Source: Stentor coeruleus
Lineage: Eukaryota; Ciliophora; Heterotrichea; Heterotrichida; Stentoridae
DNA: 64,000 nucleotides
NCBI GenBank assembly: GCA_001970955.1
Contig: MPUH01000049.1
Coordinates: 62,001 to 126,000, forward strand
Reading direction: 5' to 3'
Part shown: positions 38,910 through 49,257 of the stretch, in pieces
Layout: every line of letters starts with the position of its first letter
Position numbering within the stretch: position 1 is the stretch's first letter
Notes under the pieces: generated by a model
Told to the model about the DNA's origin: nothing
What the model saw: only the letters and a program-made list of their open reading frames with translations
The model's database searches: none
Made by a program: the position numbers and the translations under genes

Positions 38910-39794
38910 TTAAGCCATTCTCATAAAAGCTGCTAGTTCTGGGTCTTCTGTGTTTTCATTCTTAATCTCAGTGTGTTCTCCGTTTATATCACATGCAAGT
39001 ATCAAAGTAAAATAAACATTTTTCTTTTCATCAAAGCACTGCCAAAATGTTTGGGAAGCAGTTGGGCTATGTTCAGGGAGCATCTGCACTGAAAATTTGC
39101 ACTTTTTCGCAGATTCGATAAAAGTCCTCAACCTAGGGAAAGGTATTGAAGTAATTTCTAATTCTTTCTCTGGTTCATAAGCATTTATTTTTAACCGCGA
39201 AATCCGAATAGGGTGACCCGCGAAACCGGCTTGATTTTTTTCAAGATCAAAATTCCTAACTTCAATACCTTGATTTGTGAGTTTAATCGCAATAAAATCA
39301 TGGCTGCCAGGGAAAAGTCTCATCATTTTTTCATCCCAAAAAACATAATTGTCAGCTATCCAGCAATTTAATAGTTGAAGCTCAAAGTTTCCTGATAAGC
39401 ATATTTCATGGATTTTATCATTAAAAGGGCACCCATAAGTAGCAACTACTCCTGAATTATATTCAACAATCAGATCTAAATATTCTTCATTTCTTATTCT
39501 TGCTATTAAGCTCACGATACTTAATTTGTGAACTTCTGTTGCATGAAGTAAATTTTTTGAGTAAATTCCGAATAATTTCAGCTGACTCCCTCTAAATTCA
39601 TTGAAAAAAGATGAAAGGAACGTGCAATTAAGAGCAACTGAATTGTCTTGAGATTCAGAAAAAAAGTCAACTTTCTTTGGGTGTATTATTATTGAAATTG
39701 TTTCGTCAATACTTGCCAAATGCTTATAAGCTCTAAGAAGAGCGGTTATTTTTTCAGGTTGATTTATTTTCCATAAGATTTCATCGCCTTGCAT
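38910..39794 (-). CDS. Rad9-like subunit of the 9-1-1 checkpoint clamp
   Basis: The 294-residue protein resembles Rad9. The N terminus EKITALLRAYKHLASIDETI followed by VALNCTFLSSFFNEF aligns with the first PCNA-like half of Rad9 (LSRIGDELYL; FLFAPLFFQQY). The second half has ELEITSIPFPRLRTFIESAK, matching the Rad9 CLKEFRGLLSFAE segment. Rad9, with Rad1 and Hus1, forms a ring loaded at damaged DNA to activate ATR. The long phosphorylated tail of animal Rad9 is missing; only a short acidic end (EDPELAAF) remains. PCNA, Rad1 or Hus1 are less likely because the two motif blocks fit Rad9 better. No intron is evident. Confidence 0.68.
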   Translation of the reverse strand: MQGDEILWKINQPEKITALLRAYKHLASIDETISIIIHPKKVDFFSESQDNSVALNCTFLSSFFNEFRGSQLKLFGIYSKNLLHATEVHKLSIVSLIARIRNEEYLDLIVEYNSGVVATYGCPFNDKIHEICLSGNFELQLLNCWIADNYVFWDEKMMRLFPGSHDFIAIKLTNQGIEVRNFDLEKNQAGFAGHPIRISRLKINAYEPEKELEITSIPFPRLRTFIESAKKCKFSVQMLPEHSPTASQTFWQCFDEKKNVYFTLILACDINGEHTEIKNENTEDPELAAFMRMA

Positions 39795-40761
39795 AATTAT
39801 TATTATATCATTATATTTTTACTCAGAAATATGTCAACAAAACTGATTATTTATAAATGCTTTATGATAACTGTAGGATAAATAATATTTAAGTTTTGTT
39901 ATATAAAAGACTCTATTACCAAATCTTTATGTTAAAGATTTCTCTTTTTTTATATTAAGATAACATAATTATTTTATTAAGTTTGTACATACATGTAATT
40001 CTTAAATTCAAAGTATTTTACGTAATTTATTCAATAAATTTAAAATTTCTATCATTTTGTATTGCAAGTAAATATTTGAGTTATTAATGCTATAAGATTT
40101 TATGTGATAAATCTTTTACAGTGATAATTATATTTTATATTTTACAAGCATATTTTATTATTAACTATTGTTCTATTTGCATTAAACCTTTTTTAATATA
40201 ATCTGATTGGCTTTTTTAATGCTTCCCATCCTTTTCTGATTAATTTTCATTAACTGCTTAGGCCCTAATTTTTTTCTTATATCACAACATTATACTTTTT
40301 TCTTCACTTTTTTGTGAGACTTTTCATAACCTTACATCAATATTATTCCCTGATCTCATATGAAAATTTGCCAGTTATCAAGTTCAATTGAGAAATCATC
40401 TATTTTCATATAATTTAATCTATAAAAATTCTTAATCAAGCTTAGATATTTTCTAATAAATTTATTTAAACTTGAATCCTAAATTTCTAATTTCATATGT
40501 TATAATATGCAATAATCTAATAAGTATTAATCATCTCTTAAACTAATTATAAGAAATTACAATAATAAGAAAAATAGGCTTATAGTAAAATCTAAAACAT
40601 CAACTCCAAGTACTTTTTTTATCTAAAAATCTTAAATACTATCTTTATTTAATACTTTACCCATACAAATTTTATTCTAAAAATATTAAAACCTAACTGA
40701 AATTCATCCTTCCATCAAGAATATAAATATCAAAATGAANATCAAGAATATAAACATCAAA
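39795..40761. other. Spacer between divergent genes, no gene seen
   Basis: The nearly 1-kb AT-rich region between the Rad9-like (minus) and ELMO-like (plus) genes must hold both promoters. C exceeds G on the plus strand from about 40190 to 40700. The N at 40740 lies at its right end. Confidence 0.55.
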
Positions 40762-40766
40762 ATGAA
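40714..40766. repeat. 26-nt copies flanking the N at 40740
   Basis: Positions 40714-40739 and 40741-40766 match except for one base (TAAATATC/TAAACATC). An unmerged join is likely. Confidence 0.75.
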
Positions 40767-41832
40767 AAAAATACAAGAACACAAACGGCAAAAACTTGAA
40801 ATGATTAGTCAAAGCGATAAAAACTGTATTAATAAACCTACTGGCCAAAGAAACAACAGTTTAATATGTCANAAAAACTGTATTAATAAACCTACTGGCC
40901 AAAGAAACAACAGTTTAATATGTCAAGTAAATAATGAAAGCTTTGAATCTTACTCTGATTTAAGTCAATCATTATCAAACAGAACTTCAAGCATGTCTTG
41001 TATAATCGAAACTTTAGAACAATCTAATGTATACACTGAAAGCATAGATCCAAGCAGTGAAGAAAGTCTTAAATTTCAATCAATATCAATGTATGTTGGA
41101 GGTGTTAAGTATAATTCAACACCTTTTGATTATATATTTTCAAATCGTAGTGTGCTAAAACTAAAAACTCTTATTGACGATGCAGAAAAAGATGTAAAAA
41201 GTATTAAAAAAGGCTGTTTTTTAAATGTTTTCAGATGCATGAAGGCTGGTCATAATAATGAAAAACAGGAATTAGCTCAAAAAGTTATAAGCCTGGCTAA
41301 AAGCTATTTTGATGAAAAAAATCCTCTTCATGGGAATATTATCATGACTTGGTATGTAGCTGTAACTGGAAGAACTAATTTTGTATTAGAAAAAGGGATT
41401 TGGTATTTGCTTGGGTTTAATTCTGAGGAACCGAAAAATAATGGAATGCATCTTGAAGGAGTTCCAATGGTATTATTACATTTGATATATATTAAAGAGA
41501 ATTGCTCTTCTTTAATGCATGAATTTCAGTCTCATTGTTTAAATCCTAATATTTCATGTTGCATAGTTGAAATATCTAGTATAATACTCAATGGGACAAT
41601 AAAGATTTTTAAATCACATAGCTTTTCTCGTTATATTTCGAACTCAAATGATCGTCCATTATCACTTTTCTTAGCTTTGCATACTGGTATTATAATTCTT
41701 TGGTGTCGGGCTTTTGATCAAATTCAAGATAAAAATAATGTTGTAGGAATACTAAAAGTAGCTATGAAGTCAATTAGAGATTTTAACCAAATACTTAGTC
41801 TTGCCAAATTGGCAGAAACTAATCAGATATAG
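40762..41832 (+). CDS. ELMO-domain-like protein
   Basis: As written the product has 356 residues from ATG 40762, including a probable artificial 18-residue duplication around the N at 40872. The first third is Ser/Asn-rich. Residues about 140-330 resemble the ELMO fold. The clearest part is WYLLGFNSEEPKNN through LEGVPMVLLHLIYI, matching the ELMOD block with W-x-x-I-G-F-Q-x-x-D-P and the following LGLxNLxYF helix. Family ELMODs are GAPs for Arl2-type GTPases and use an Arg in DFRG. That Arg is not visible here (NNGMHLEG). So this may be an ELMO scaffold rather than a GAP. Confidence is moderate because similarity is short. Confidence 0.55.
   Translation: MKKIQEHKRQKLEMISQSDKNCINKPTGQRNNSLICXKNCINKPTGQRNNSLICQVNNESFESYSDLSQSLSNRTSSMSCIIETLEQSNVYTESIDPSSEESLKFQSISMYVGGVKYNSTPFDYIFSNRSVLKLKTLIDDAEKDVKSIKKGCFLNVFRCMKAGHNNEKQELAQKVISLAKSYFDEKNPLHGNIIMTWYVAVTGRTNFVLEKGIWYLLGFNSEEPKNNGMHLEGVPMVLLHLIYIKENCSSLMHEFQSHCLNPNISCCIVEISSIILNGTIKIFKSHSFSRYISNSNDRPLSLFLALHTGIIILWCRAFDQIQDKNNVVGILKVAMKSIRDFNQILSLAKLAETNQI
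40819..40925. repeat. 53-nt exact copies flanking the N at 40872
   Basis: Positions 40819-40871 recur exactly at 40873-40925. With the N the offset is 54 nt, so frame survives and 18 residues (NCINKPTGQRNNSLIC region) appear twice. Confidence 0.8.
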
Positions 41833-42174
41833 TAACTTATCTTAAATTTTAGTATAAATTTGTTATGGTTTTAACAATATTTAGATGAATAAATAAAGTT
41901 TTAAATTTATAATATTCTGTGATAAACAATTTATCATAAATTTTTATTTTTATATCTTCTATATAATCATCCACTATCATAAATTTTTATTTTTTAATAC
42001 CTAAAATCAATACCCAAGCTATTTAACACAAAAACTCACAATCTAAAAACAATTTTATAAATTTACTAAAACTACACCATAAAAAATCTTCTTGAAATTT
42101 CTTAATCCCTCTTAAACTTCCACTTTAACAAACTTACAAAAAGATTCAAAAGACTATCAAATATAACCCTAAAC
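41833..42174. other. Spacer between convergent genes, no gene seen
   Basis: This lies between the two 3' ends. The right part (41950-42170) is C-rich and G-poor on the plus strand, that is G-rich in the sense of the minus gene. No frame of note. Confidence 0.55.
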
Positions 42175-44499
42175 CTAATTATCTCTTTCTTTGAATTTAT
42201 CTAAAGACTCTTTCAAAGCTTGCTTATTAATAATCCTCACCGAACTTTCTTCTTCTTTCGACATCTCCAACTCTTTCTTAAGTTTCATGGCAACTTTTTC
42301 ACTTTGCCCAAGTTGTGATTCTAAATTAGCTATATTTCTTCTCATCTCACTTATTTCTTTTTCATATTTCCCAGTTAACATCCTTAAATCACTTCCCAAT
42401 TTTTCATTACTTTCCAATTCTGAAGCTAAAAACTTAGCCTTATGTTCAGCTTGTATAAGAAGTCTTTTTGTTTCTAAATGACTTTCAATTTCTTTTTCAT
42501 ATTTAAGATTTTCTTCTTGTTTTATCCTTTGTGAACTATTGAAAAAATTCTGAGATTCAATTGACTGCATTTCTTTCATTTCTTCAATTTCTTTTTCTAA
42601 TTGAACAACTAAATTTTGATAATGTTCAAGATCAGATAATACACGTTTAGCTTTTTGTTGTTCTTTAGCTAAAGCTTCTTCATATATTGATATTTGTTCT
42701 TGGAAACTTAAATTTTCAGTTTGTTGTTTAAATGAAAAATCACGATCTTTTTCTTGTAAAGTTTCATGAAAATTTATAAACTTTGTTTTTTCAGTTTCAA
42801 GTTCAGCTTCTAAGGATTTTTTCTTAGAAACTTCATCTTCAATTTGCAGTTTAAGTTTTGAAATCATCAACTGAGCATCTTCATATTTTTTTTGTAAGTC
42901 TTTTTTATTTGCTTCATAATCACCAAATTCTTTTTTTTGTTCATTAATTTTATATGCTAAACTTTCTGATTTATCATTTGCGAATTTTAATTCAGTTTCA
43001 AGGTTACGTTTTGCCATTACAAGATCTGCCCTTTCACTTTCAAAAACTGTGATTTTGTTAGTGAGTCTTTCTAAATCCTGTAGATTTTGTTCTTTTATAT
43101 CTTTTATTCTAGTAATAAGTTCTTTATTACATTTTTCTTCGATTTCTCTGATTTCTTGTAAGTGTTTTATTCTGAGTTTTGAAGTTTCTTCTTTAATAAC
43201 ACTTTCATGTTTTGTTAATGAAATAAAATCTTTTTCAAGTTGGAGGATTTTTTCATCCATCATCCGTTTAAGTTCAAAATCCAGAGCTTTTTGTCTAGAA
43301 AACTGAGACGAATGATCACTTTGAAAATCTTTTATTTTTTCTTCTAATAAATCTTGATAATGTCGTTGGAGTTCAGCTATTTGACTTTGATGCTTAGCTT
43401 GTATTTCAGAAAAGTGTAAAGAATGTTCTTTCTCCAGTTCCCTACAACGTTTTTCCCATTGTTCTTTAACTTTTTTCAAATCCTCTTGGGCTATTATTAA
43501 CGACCGTTCATGTCCTTGTTTGCTACTTTCTGCAACTTCTCTAGCAACAGTTAATTCATTTTCTAATACTTGTATGATTTTCTTTTGTTCAATGATTTTT
43601 TTCTTAAACCTTGATGATTTTTCCTTATGTGTTGTGTTAAGTTCTTTTACAACTTCACTATGTGTTTTTTCTTCTGTATCAATAATATCTTTAAACTGCA
43701 TACCATATGAACTATGTCTATTTTTTAACTCATCTCTTTCTTTTCTCACTGAATTAAGATCTTCTTTAAGCCCAGTAATAACTTCTAAACTTTCCCTGCT
43801 TATTCTTTCTCGATCTTTAATTTCAGCAGTTAATTTCCCTATTTCAGACATCATAGCCGCGTATTTTTCTTTATAATTTTCAAGTTCATGAGCCAAAACT
43901 TCATTTTCAGAAGTTTTTTGCCAAAGATTTTTCTCCATCGCAGAGAGGTTTTCTTTATATTTTTCCACTTCACTATCGCTTCTCTTGCTGATTTCGCTTG
44001 GAACTGTTGATTTTTTCTGCAGCTCTTCAAAACCCCGAGAATAATTCCCGATTTTCGCCCTGAGCATTTTGTTTTCCTGTTCACAGTTTTGTAAACGCAA
44101 ACGCTCATGATGAAAGCTTTCATGTGTTGCTTCAAATGTTTGCTTAAGTTCTCGAAGTTCTTTATCAATTTTCCGTAGTTCTGCTTGTGATATGGCCACA
44201 TCTTCAGTTAAGCGGTCAATTGTCTCTTCCCGTTCTTGAGAAAGATGATTATCACAAATTTCTTTCATTCTATGAGATATAAAAATACTTGATGCTGGAT
44301 CACTTCTCATTGTTGATATAACTTCATCTCTTCTTATATTATCGTAAATAACTCTAACTTTATCTGTGATTGCTTCTAATCTTTCTTCATGTTTTTCTTT
44401 GATGATTCTTAATCGTAACTCATATTCAGTTTCAGTATTGACTTTACCTGGCAAGTAAGAGCCACTGCTGTAAATCCCTCTTCTATCATCTGAGATCAT
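42175..44499 (-). CDS. Long coiled-coil protein, probable centrosome/basal-body or cytoskeletal component
   Basis: The 774-residue protein is nearly all coiled coil from about residue 90 to the end, with dense Glu/Lys heptads (for example LEKEIEEMKEMQ, LKLQIEDEVSKKKSL). The first 90 residues form a separate helical unit (YELRLRIIKEKHEERLEAIT, IFISHRMKEICDNH) and may be a conserved head. There are no motor, membrane or catalytic motifs. Such layouts are common in basal-body and centrosome proteins such as the CEP and CCDC groups, but I cannot assign a family. No in-frame stop-bearing intron interrupts it. It is separated by 147 bp from the deubiquitinase gene's stop. Confidence 0.75.
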   Translation of the reverse strand: MISDDRRGIYSSGSYLPGKVNTETEYELRLRIIKEKHEERLEAITDKVRVIYDNIRRDEVISTMRSDPASSIFISHRMKEICDNHLSQEREETIDRLTEDVAISQAELRKIDKELRELKQTFEATHESFHHERLRLQNCEQENKMLRAKIGNYSRGFEELQKKSTVPSEISKRSDSEVEKYKENLSAMEKNLWQKTSENEVLAHELENYKEKYAAMMSEIGKLTAEIKDRERISRESLEVITGLKEDLNSVRKERDELKNRHSSYGMQFKDIIDTEEKTHSEVVKELNTTHKEKSSRFKKKIIEQKKIIQVLENELTVAREVAESSKQGHERSLIIAQEDLKKVKEQWEKRCRELEKEHSLHFSEIQAKHQSQIAELQRHYQDLLEEKIKDFQSDHSSQFSRQKALDFELKRMMDEKILQLEKDFISLTKHESVIKEETSKLRIKHLQEIREIEEKCNKELITRIKDIKEQNLQDLERLTNKITVFESERADLVMAKRNLETELKFANDKSESLAYKINEQKKEFGDYEANKKDLQKKYEDAQLMISKLKLQIEDEVSKKKSLEAELETEKTKFINFHETLQEKDRDFSFKQQTENLSFQEQISIYEEALAKEQQKAKRVLSDLEHYQNLVVQLEKEIEEMKEMQSIESQNFFNSSQRIKQEENLKYEKEIESHLETKRLLIQAEHKAKFLASELESNEKLGSDLRMLTGKYEKEISEMRRNIANLESQLGQSEKVAMKLKKELEMSKEEESSVRIINKQALKESLDKFKERDN

Positions 44500-44646
44500 T
44501 TAAATAATATCCTTAGAATACTTTAAATATGAAAATCATCTAAACTATTTATAAATCCTCAACTTATCATATTCTTATAATCTTTCAATTTAAATCTCTC
44601 AAATTTCTTAAATGTCTTCCTCATCCCACTTATTCTATTTTAATAA

Positions 44647-46800
44647 TTATACACATTCAGGACACTTAGTATTTAATACTGGGCAAAACTCTTTCTTACA
44701 CTTTTGGCATACTTTGCTAATATAAATACATTCTTCACAAAGATTATCTATAGTCATAACTCTACAGAATCTGCAAGTTTTTTCTTGTGTTTTAATCCTA
44801 CACCTAATACAAAATAGGAATTTAGGATTCAGTCTATCTGTACATCCAACACAAATCCCTTTTTCAACTCTTGATTGGAATTTCGGTCTTTCAGGTTTAT
44901 ATTGTACAATCCCATTTCTCTGTTCAGTTGAAGACACAATTTTATTTTTAATTTCTTCATTGAATGATTTTGTTTCGTTAGTTTTTAAAACAGTTTTTCT
45001 TCCTAAACATTCTGAATTTGAGCACATTTCAGTAGAAGGAAAATTAAATTGGGCACATTTTGAGCATTTCCATAGAGTATCACTACAAGATTTACATACA
45101 AAACTTGTAAAACTTACAGTAATATTGCATTGAGAACATCTTTTATTAACTGTAGGGGTTTTGCAACGATAACAAAGTAAACCATCTTGTTTAGGTATAA
45201 ATTCTTTACATAATTTACATTCATAGCCTGAATAGCATTTTGTGCAATTCCCTTTTATTACATCTCCACAGATTTTACAAGTTAAATTCTCACAACTGCA
45301 TTTTGTTTCACTTTTTATATTTTTTTTCCCACATTTCTCACAATGCCAATAAATATCTAAAGCATTAGAATTACGTTTCCATTTACTCCCAATCCCACAT
45401 GAAGCACAAATTGTCTCTGTGTCTTCATTAAGAAAAGTGCATTTTTCACAAACCCATCCATTTATATCAGGTCTGATTTTAAAACATGTTTTACAGATTT
45501 TCCAATTATTATCATTTTCAACTCCACATTCACATTTCCATTCAGTATCTGATTGAGTTTGTGTCTCATCAGGATTTTTAGTATTTTTAAGAACTTCAAT
45601 TTCTAAGTCAATCCATTCACTTGCGTTCATTTTATGACTATCTCGTTTTGAACTTTCTTCATAAAACAGTCCAACAGGATAAAGTCTTGATCTAACTGAA
45701 TCTTTTATAAACTCTTTCCAAGAACCTTCACCAACAAGTCTACTATTTTCATCATCAATTTTGTACCAAACTTTCTTGTTTGATGCACGAACTGCTGATA
45801 TATAATGCCCAGCCCCATAAGCAATAACAGATTTTAATACATGATTTGTTGATTGTGTACCTTCATAAATTGCATCTAAACTAATTGTATATGGAATACT
45901 TGCATAAGCTTGAAGTATTCTTAATGGATCTGGTCTAAATTCTTTCCATATAATATTTATGACAAATACTTGAGGGTAACTCAACAATTTTAAAACTTTA
46001 TGGCTTTTAGGCTGTTTACATTCAGAAGGGCAGATTGGAATTTCACTTTTTTCCCAATGTCCTCTCATATATTCGTGTAATCTTCCTTCACATTTCATTA
46101 TGGATGAAACTTCTAAACAAGCAACTTCTTCGTGACGAGACAGAATTAGGAGAGCTGAAGGGTCAGAATTTTTTAGGTCTTCAAAGAGTTCATGGACGTA
46201 AAAATGATGTGAAAATGTGCTGTAGTCCCATTTATGTTTATTTGAAGCCCCGCATTGACAGTTTATGGTTTCTTCTACTACTAACTCAAAAGCTGCATGT
46301 GAAGGGCACTTTGGCTTGCATATTATGTTACTTGAGTCACTTTTACTATTAACTTCACTATCGTGTACAGCATTTAATAATGCAGAAAGAGCTTCCATGC
46401 TGTCTCCAGGGGAATTGATTTCAAACTCCCCTGATTTTGTGTATTTAAAAGCCAGCTTTTTTCTTATGTCTGTGATGTCTATAGCTATCTTTCTATTGTA
46501 TTTCAAATAAAGGGAGTACTTTTCAAAAATGTCTTTCATCCCACATGAGAGACAATAATGGAAAGATGTGACCCTGCATGATATGTTTGTATGAAGCTTT
46601 TCACGAAAACAAGGTAAATGATAGCTACTTGAAGGTTACAGTATTTGCAATGCTGAGTTTAGGAAACAATTGGACTCGCCCCATCCATTGTAAAAACCTA
46701 TAACTTCAATTTTACTCAGCCCAGCCTCAGCTTTTTTCGTGTAGATTTCGTGAGATTGGTTTTTGCATGATACTTGTCCACACACGGTACAATTCTTCAT
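44647..46800 (-). CDS. USP-family deubiquitinase (USP53/54-like) with zinc-finger tail (two exons)
   Basis: Exons 46800-46640 and 46624-44647 (minus strand) give 712 residues. Exon 1 carries a Cys/His start (CTVCGQVSC) and the Cys box GESNCFLNSALQIL, catalytic Cys45. The splice continues YHLPCFREKL, as in USP53/54 (ALQVLWHLDIFR). The His box is YGAGHYISAVRAS (His327), followed by WYKIDDENSRLV with a candidate acidic residue. The triad is therefore visible and activity is plausible, although USP53/54 were long thought inactive. The C-terminal half holds many CxxC pairs; two RanBP2-type zinc fingers lie at about 415-435 and 443-465 (GWVCEKCTFLN). The tail may bind ubiquitin or RNA. Confidence 0.82.
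46625..46639 (-). other. 15-nt spliceosomal intron
   Basis: Sense strand GTAACCTTCAAGTAG, phase 2, A at position 10; retention gives TAA. Removal restores the USP Cys box followed by YHLPCFR. Confidence 0.93.
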
Positions 46801-47370
46801 TTATTTTTATAATAATAATTAGAACAAGTTTGTAAAGAAAAGGGCTGAAAAATTTAGTTTAGTTGAAGGATTTTTAAGAGAAAATTTGACATAGATAAAA
46901 AACATTCTTTTGCTGATTATTTATTAGATTCTTACTATTAAAATTTTATATAAAATTGATTCTTTTTAACATAAGATATTAGATTACTAATTTTTATAAA
47001 CTAGCAAATCTTTCAAGTATTTCTTTTTATTCAAACTAAAATTTTCTGAAAATTCCATAATCTCCTAATTTTCAACTTCTAAAATCTTAAAAATATCTTC
47101 AATCCTAATATTTTACTACCCCTAAAAATCTTTATGTAATAACAAATTCTTATAAGCAAATTCTACATCATCAAATAAATTTAGCCTATAAATATTTTAC
47201 AACATCTACTATTTTCATTGCAAGCTCCACATAAAATACATTATATATACTAAAATTTACGATATTAAATAACACACATGAAAATTAAACAGTTTTAACT
47301 TCATCCAATCATAAAACCTCCTTTATCTTTATTTTTCACATAAAAAAATCAATAAAGTAAACTTAACTAG
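46801..47370. other. Spacer with a switch in strand bias, no gene seen
   Basis: Next to the deubiquitinase 5' end (46810-46930) the plus strand is G-rich. Next to the LSDAT gene 3' end (47020-47340) it is C-rich and G-poor. No frame of note. Confidence 0.6.
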
Positions 47371-48561
47371 TTAATTTTTGGGTTTAAAGCATATCGCTAA
47401 ATAAAGGTGTACGGCTGAAGCTAGATGTTCAGCTGTTCCAGATTCAGGGAAAACATAGACTTCACCTTTTTTTAGTAGGGCCTTAAAGGTTTCTGGAAGA
47501 GTACTACTTTTACCTTTAAGATAAGATACAATATCTCTACCAACTGGACTAGCTTCTAAGACTAGTAAAGCCATATCAGCTTTTAGAGCTCTTTCTGCTT
47601 CCCATATACATCCTGTATTATCCCCAACTACAACACATAAAGCTCTACAAGGTAAACTTCCTTGACCACCTCTACCATGACGAATACGATTGCAAACTTC
47701 TAATTTAAACGAAACCGCATATTCCCATCGCATTCCATCACCTTTTGTCCCCATAACTATCAAATGGGAATGACCTGCTGATAGTTCTCCAAGTCTATCT
47801 CCAGTAGATGCTTTAGTAGGATATACAATCATTTCTTCTGGACATACACCTAGAAGTTTAACTTTTTTCCGATAACATGCAGTTTCTATACCACTTTTTA
47901 ACCCATTATCTACGATTATAGCATCTGTACTATAGGCTGCTCTTGCTATTCCAACTAATAAACCTGCACGTTTTTCTCCTTCTACACCAGAAAGTAAAAT
48001 CACTGGGTTATTTTCAACAATCCCACTACGTTTTAAAATTTCGCTTATTTTTATATCCTTGCTTTTTGGGTTTGTAATCCTGCATAACTTTGAGATTTTA
48101 CCTCCTGGGAAGAGTAGGTCGTTTAAAGTCCAGGCCGCTTCTTGTTTTTCTTCTTCGCGCTTTTGTGTAAGAAATGTTTTAGTTTCGGGCTCAGTGGCTT
48201 GGATTGGAACTAATGCTTTACTTTTTCTTTCTCTGCTGGAACTTCTTGAACTTTCTCTTGAGCTTTTTTTAGAGCTTTTTCTTGATTTTTTCTTTGTCTG
48301 AACTTTTTCTTCTTCATCGCTACTATCTTTACGTTTAGGTTTTTCTGAACTTTCTGAACTTGATCGGGATTTTTTTCTATCTTGAGAATTTTTTTTCATG
48401 CTTGAATTTACTGAGTCTTGAGGTTTTTTGTTTTTTGGAGAATCATTACCACCGAAAACATCACTAATGAAATCTTTTCCACTTTCTGATGGTGTTGAGT
48501 CTTTTTTCTCAAGGTTTGATGTAATTTTTCGCGCAGGGTTTCCTGTTCGGTTTGATGACAT
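47371..48561 (-). CDS. Free-standing LSDAT/SLOG-domain protein with Arg/Ser-rich N terminus
   Basis: The 396-residue protein starts with a Lys/Ser/Arg-rich, RS-like tail (about 1-115; SSRESSRSSSRERKSK), probably disordered. Residues about 155-390 form one Rossmann-like domain of the LSDAT/SLOG type known from the N terminus of TRPM channels: VILLSGVEGEKRAG, KLLGVCPEEM, AGHSHLIVMGTKGD (TRPM NHSHFILVDNG), a basic helix, then ALCVVVGDNTGCIWEAE (TRPM VVCDGSGRASD). SLOG domains bind nucleotide-derived ligands such as ADP-ribose relatives; the ligand here is unknown. No channel follows, unlike TRPM. RS-like tails are typical of nuclear speckle and splicing proteins, so nuclear location is possible. 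Confidence 0.7.
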   Translation of the reverse strand: MSSNRTGNPARKITSNLEKKDSTPSESGKDFISDVFGGNDSPKNKKPQDSVNSSMKKNSQDRKKSRSSSESSEKPKRKDSSDEEEKVQTKKKSRKSSKKSSRESSRSSSRERKSKALVPIQATEPETKTFLTQKREEEKQEAAWTLNDLLFPGGKISKLCRITNPKSKDIKISEILKRSGIVENNPVILLSGVEGEKRAGLLVGIARAAYSTDAIIVDNGLKSGIETACYRKKVKLLGVCPEEMIVYPTKASTGDRLGELSAGHSHLIVMGTKGDGMRWEYAVSFKLEVCNRIRHGRGGQGSLPCRALCVVVGDNTGCIWEAERALKADMALLVLEASPVGRDIVSYLKGKSSTLPETFKALLKKGEVYVFPESGTAEHLASAVHLYLAICFKPKN

Positions 48562-49257
48562 TTTAATAACTGAATCTAAAAAGAGATAAGATAGTGGTTT
48601 TATTAATGTTTATATTAGGATTGATTAATTTTATTAGTAATTTTGTTATGTTTGGATAAATTTATTAGGTTAAGATATGAGAATTAGAGAGATTTTAAGT
48701 TGATTTTTATTTTTAAATCATAGTTTGTTATAGTTTTTTATATTAAGTATAGGTTGGATGAAGGATTAAGTGCAAATAAAAGGAAGTTGTATAAAATAGA
48801 TAGTGAAGTTTAATTTGGTGATTAAATGCTATTTAAGAGAGAAAATGAGGAATTGTTTATATATAAAGTATAAATACATTTTTGCATTTATACAATAAGG
48901 ATTAATTCTGTTATAAATATTGCTGGACTTGGAAATGCACAAATTCAGAATAAAAAAAAATCTTATCCGCAATTTTAACCTATAATATATTATAACATTC
49001 GCATTTATTGATATATATAAATCTTGTATTATCAAAGACTAGCAAAAAATGGAAAATTTATACCAGAATACAAAGGGTTTACTAAAATACATGATGAATT
49101 TAGTAAACCTAAGAGCCTTATAAATTAAGCTAGGCTGTAGTACTATTTTTGTAAAACAAATTCTTTAAACTTAATAAAATTAGAGTTTGTGTGTTTCTAT
49201 TAATGTTGGATTTTAAATTTACAAAACAATTAAAAACATAAAAACAATGTTTATATA
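48562..49257. other. Spacer between divergent genes, no gene seen
   Basis: The left part (48580-48800) is G-rich and C-poor on the plus strand. The rest is mixed AT-rich sequence up to the channel start. A 68-codon frame at 48829-49035 has no protein-like features. Confidence 0.55.

Noticed and set aside
40819-40925. A true 18-residue protein repeat in the ELMO-like gene
   Set aside because: The exact copies are split by an N as at other joins, so an assembly cause is more likely.
43520-43876. Plus-strand frames inside the long coiled-coil gene
   Set aside because: They are rich in Ser, Phe and Leu, the usual antisense of Glu/Lys coiled-coil codons.
48829-49035. A 68-codon minus-strand frame in the spacer before the K+ channel
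   Set aside because: Dominated by Ile, Tyr, Asn and Lys as expected of AT-rich noise.
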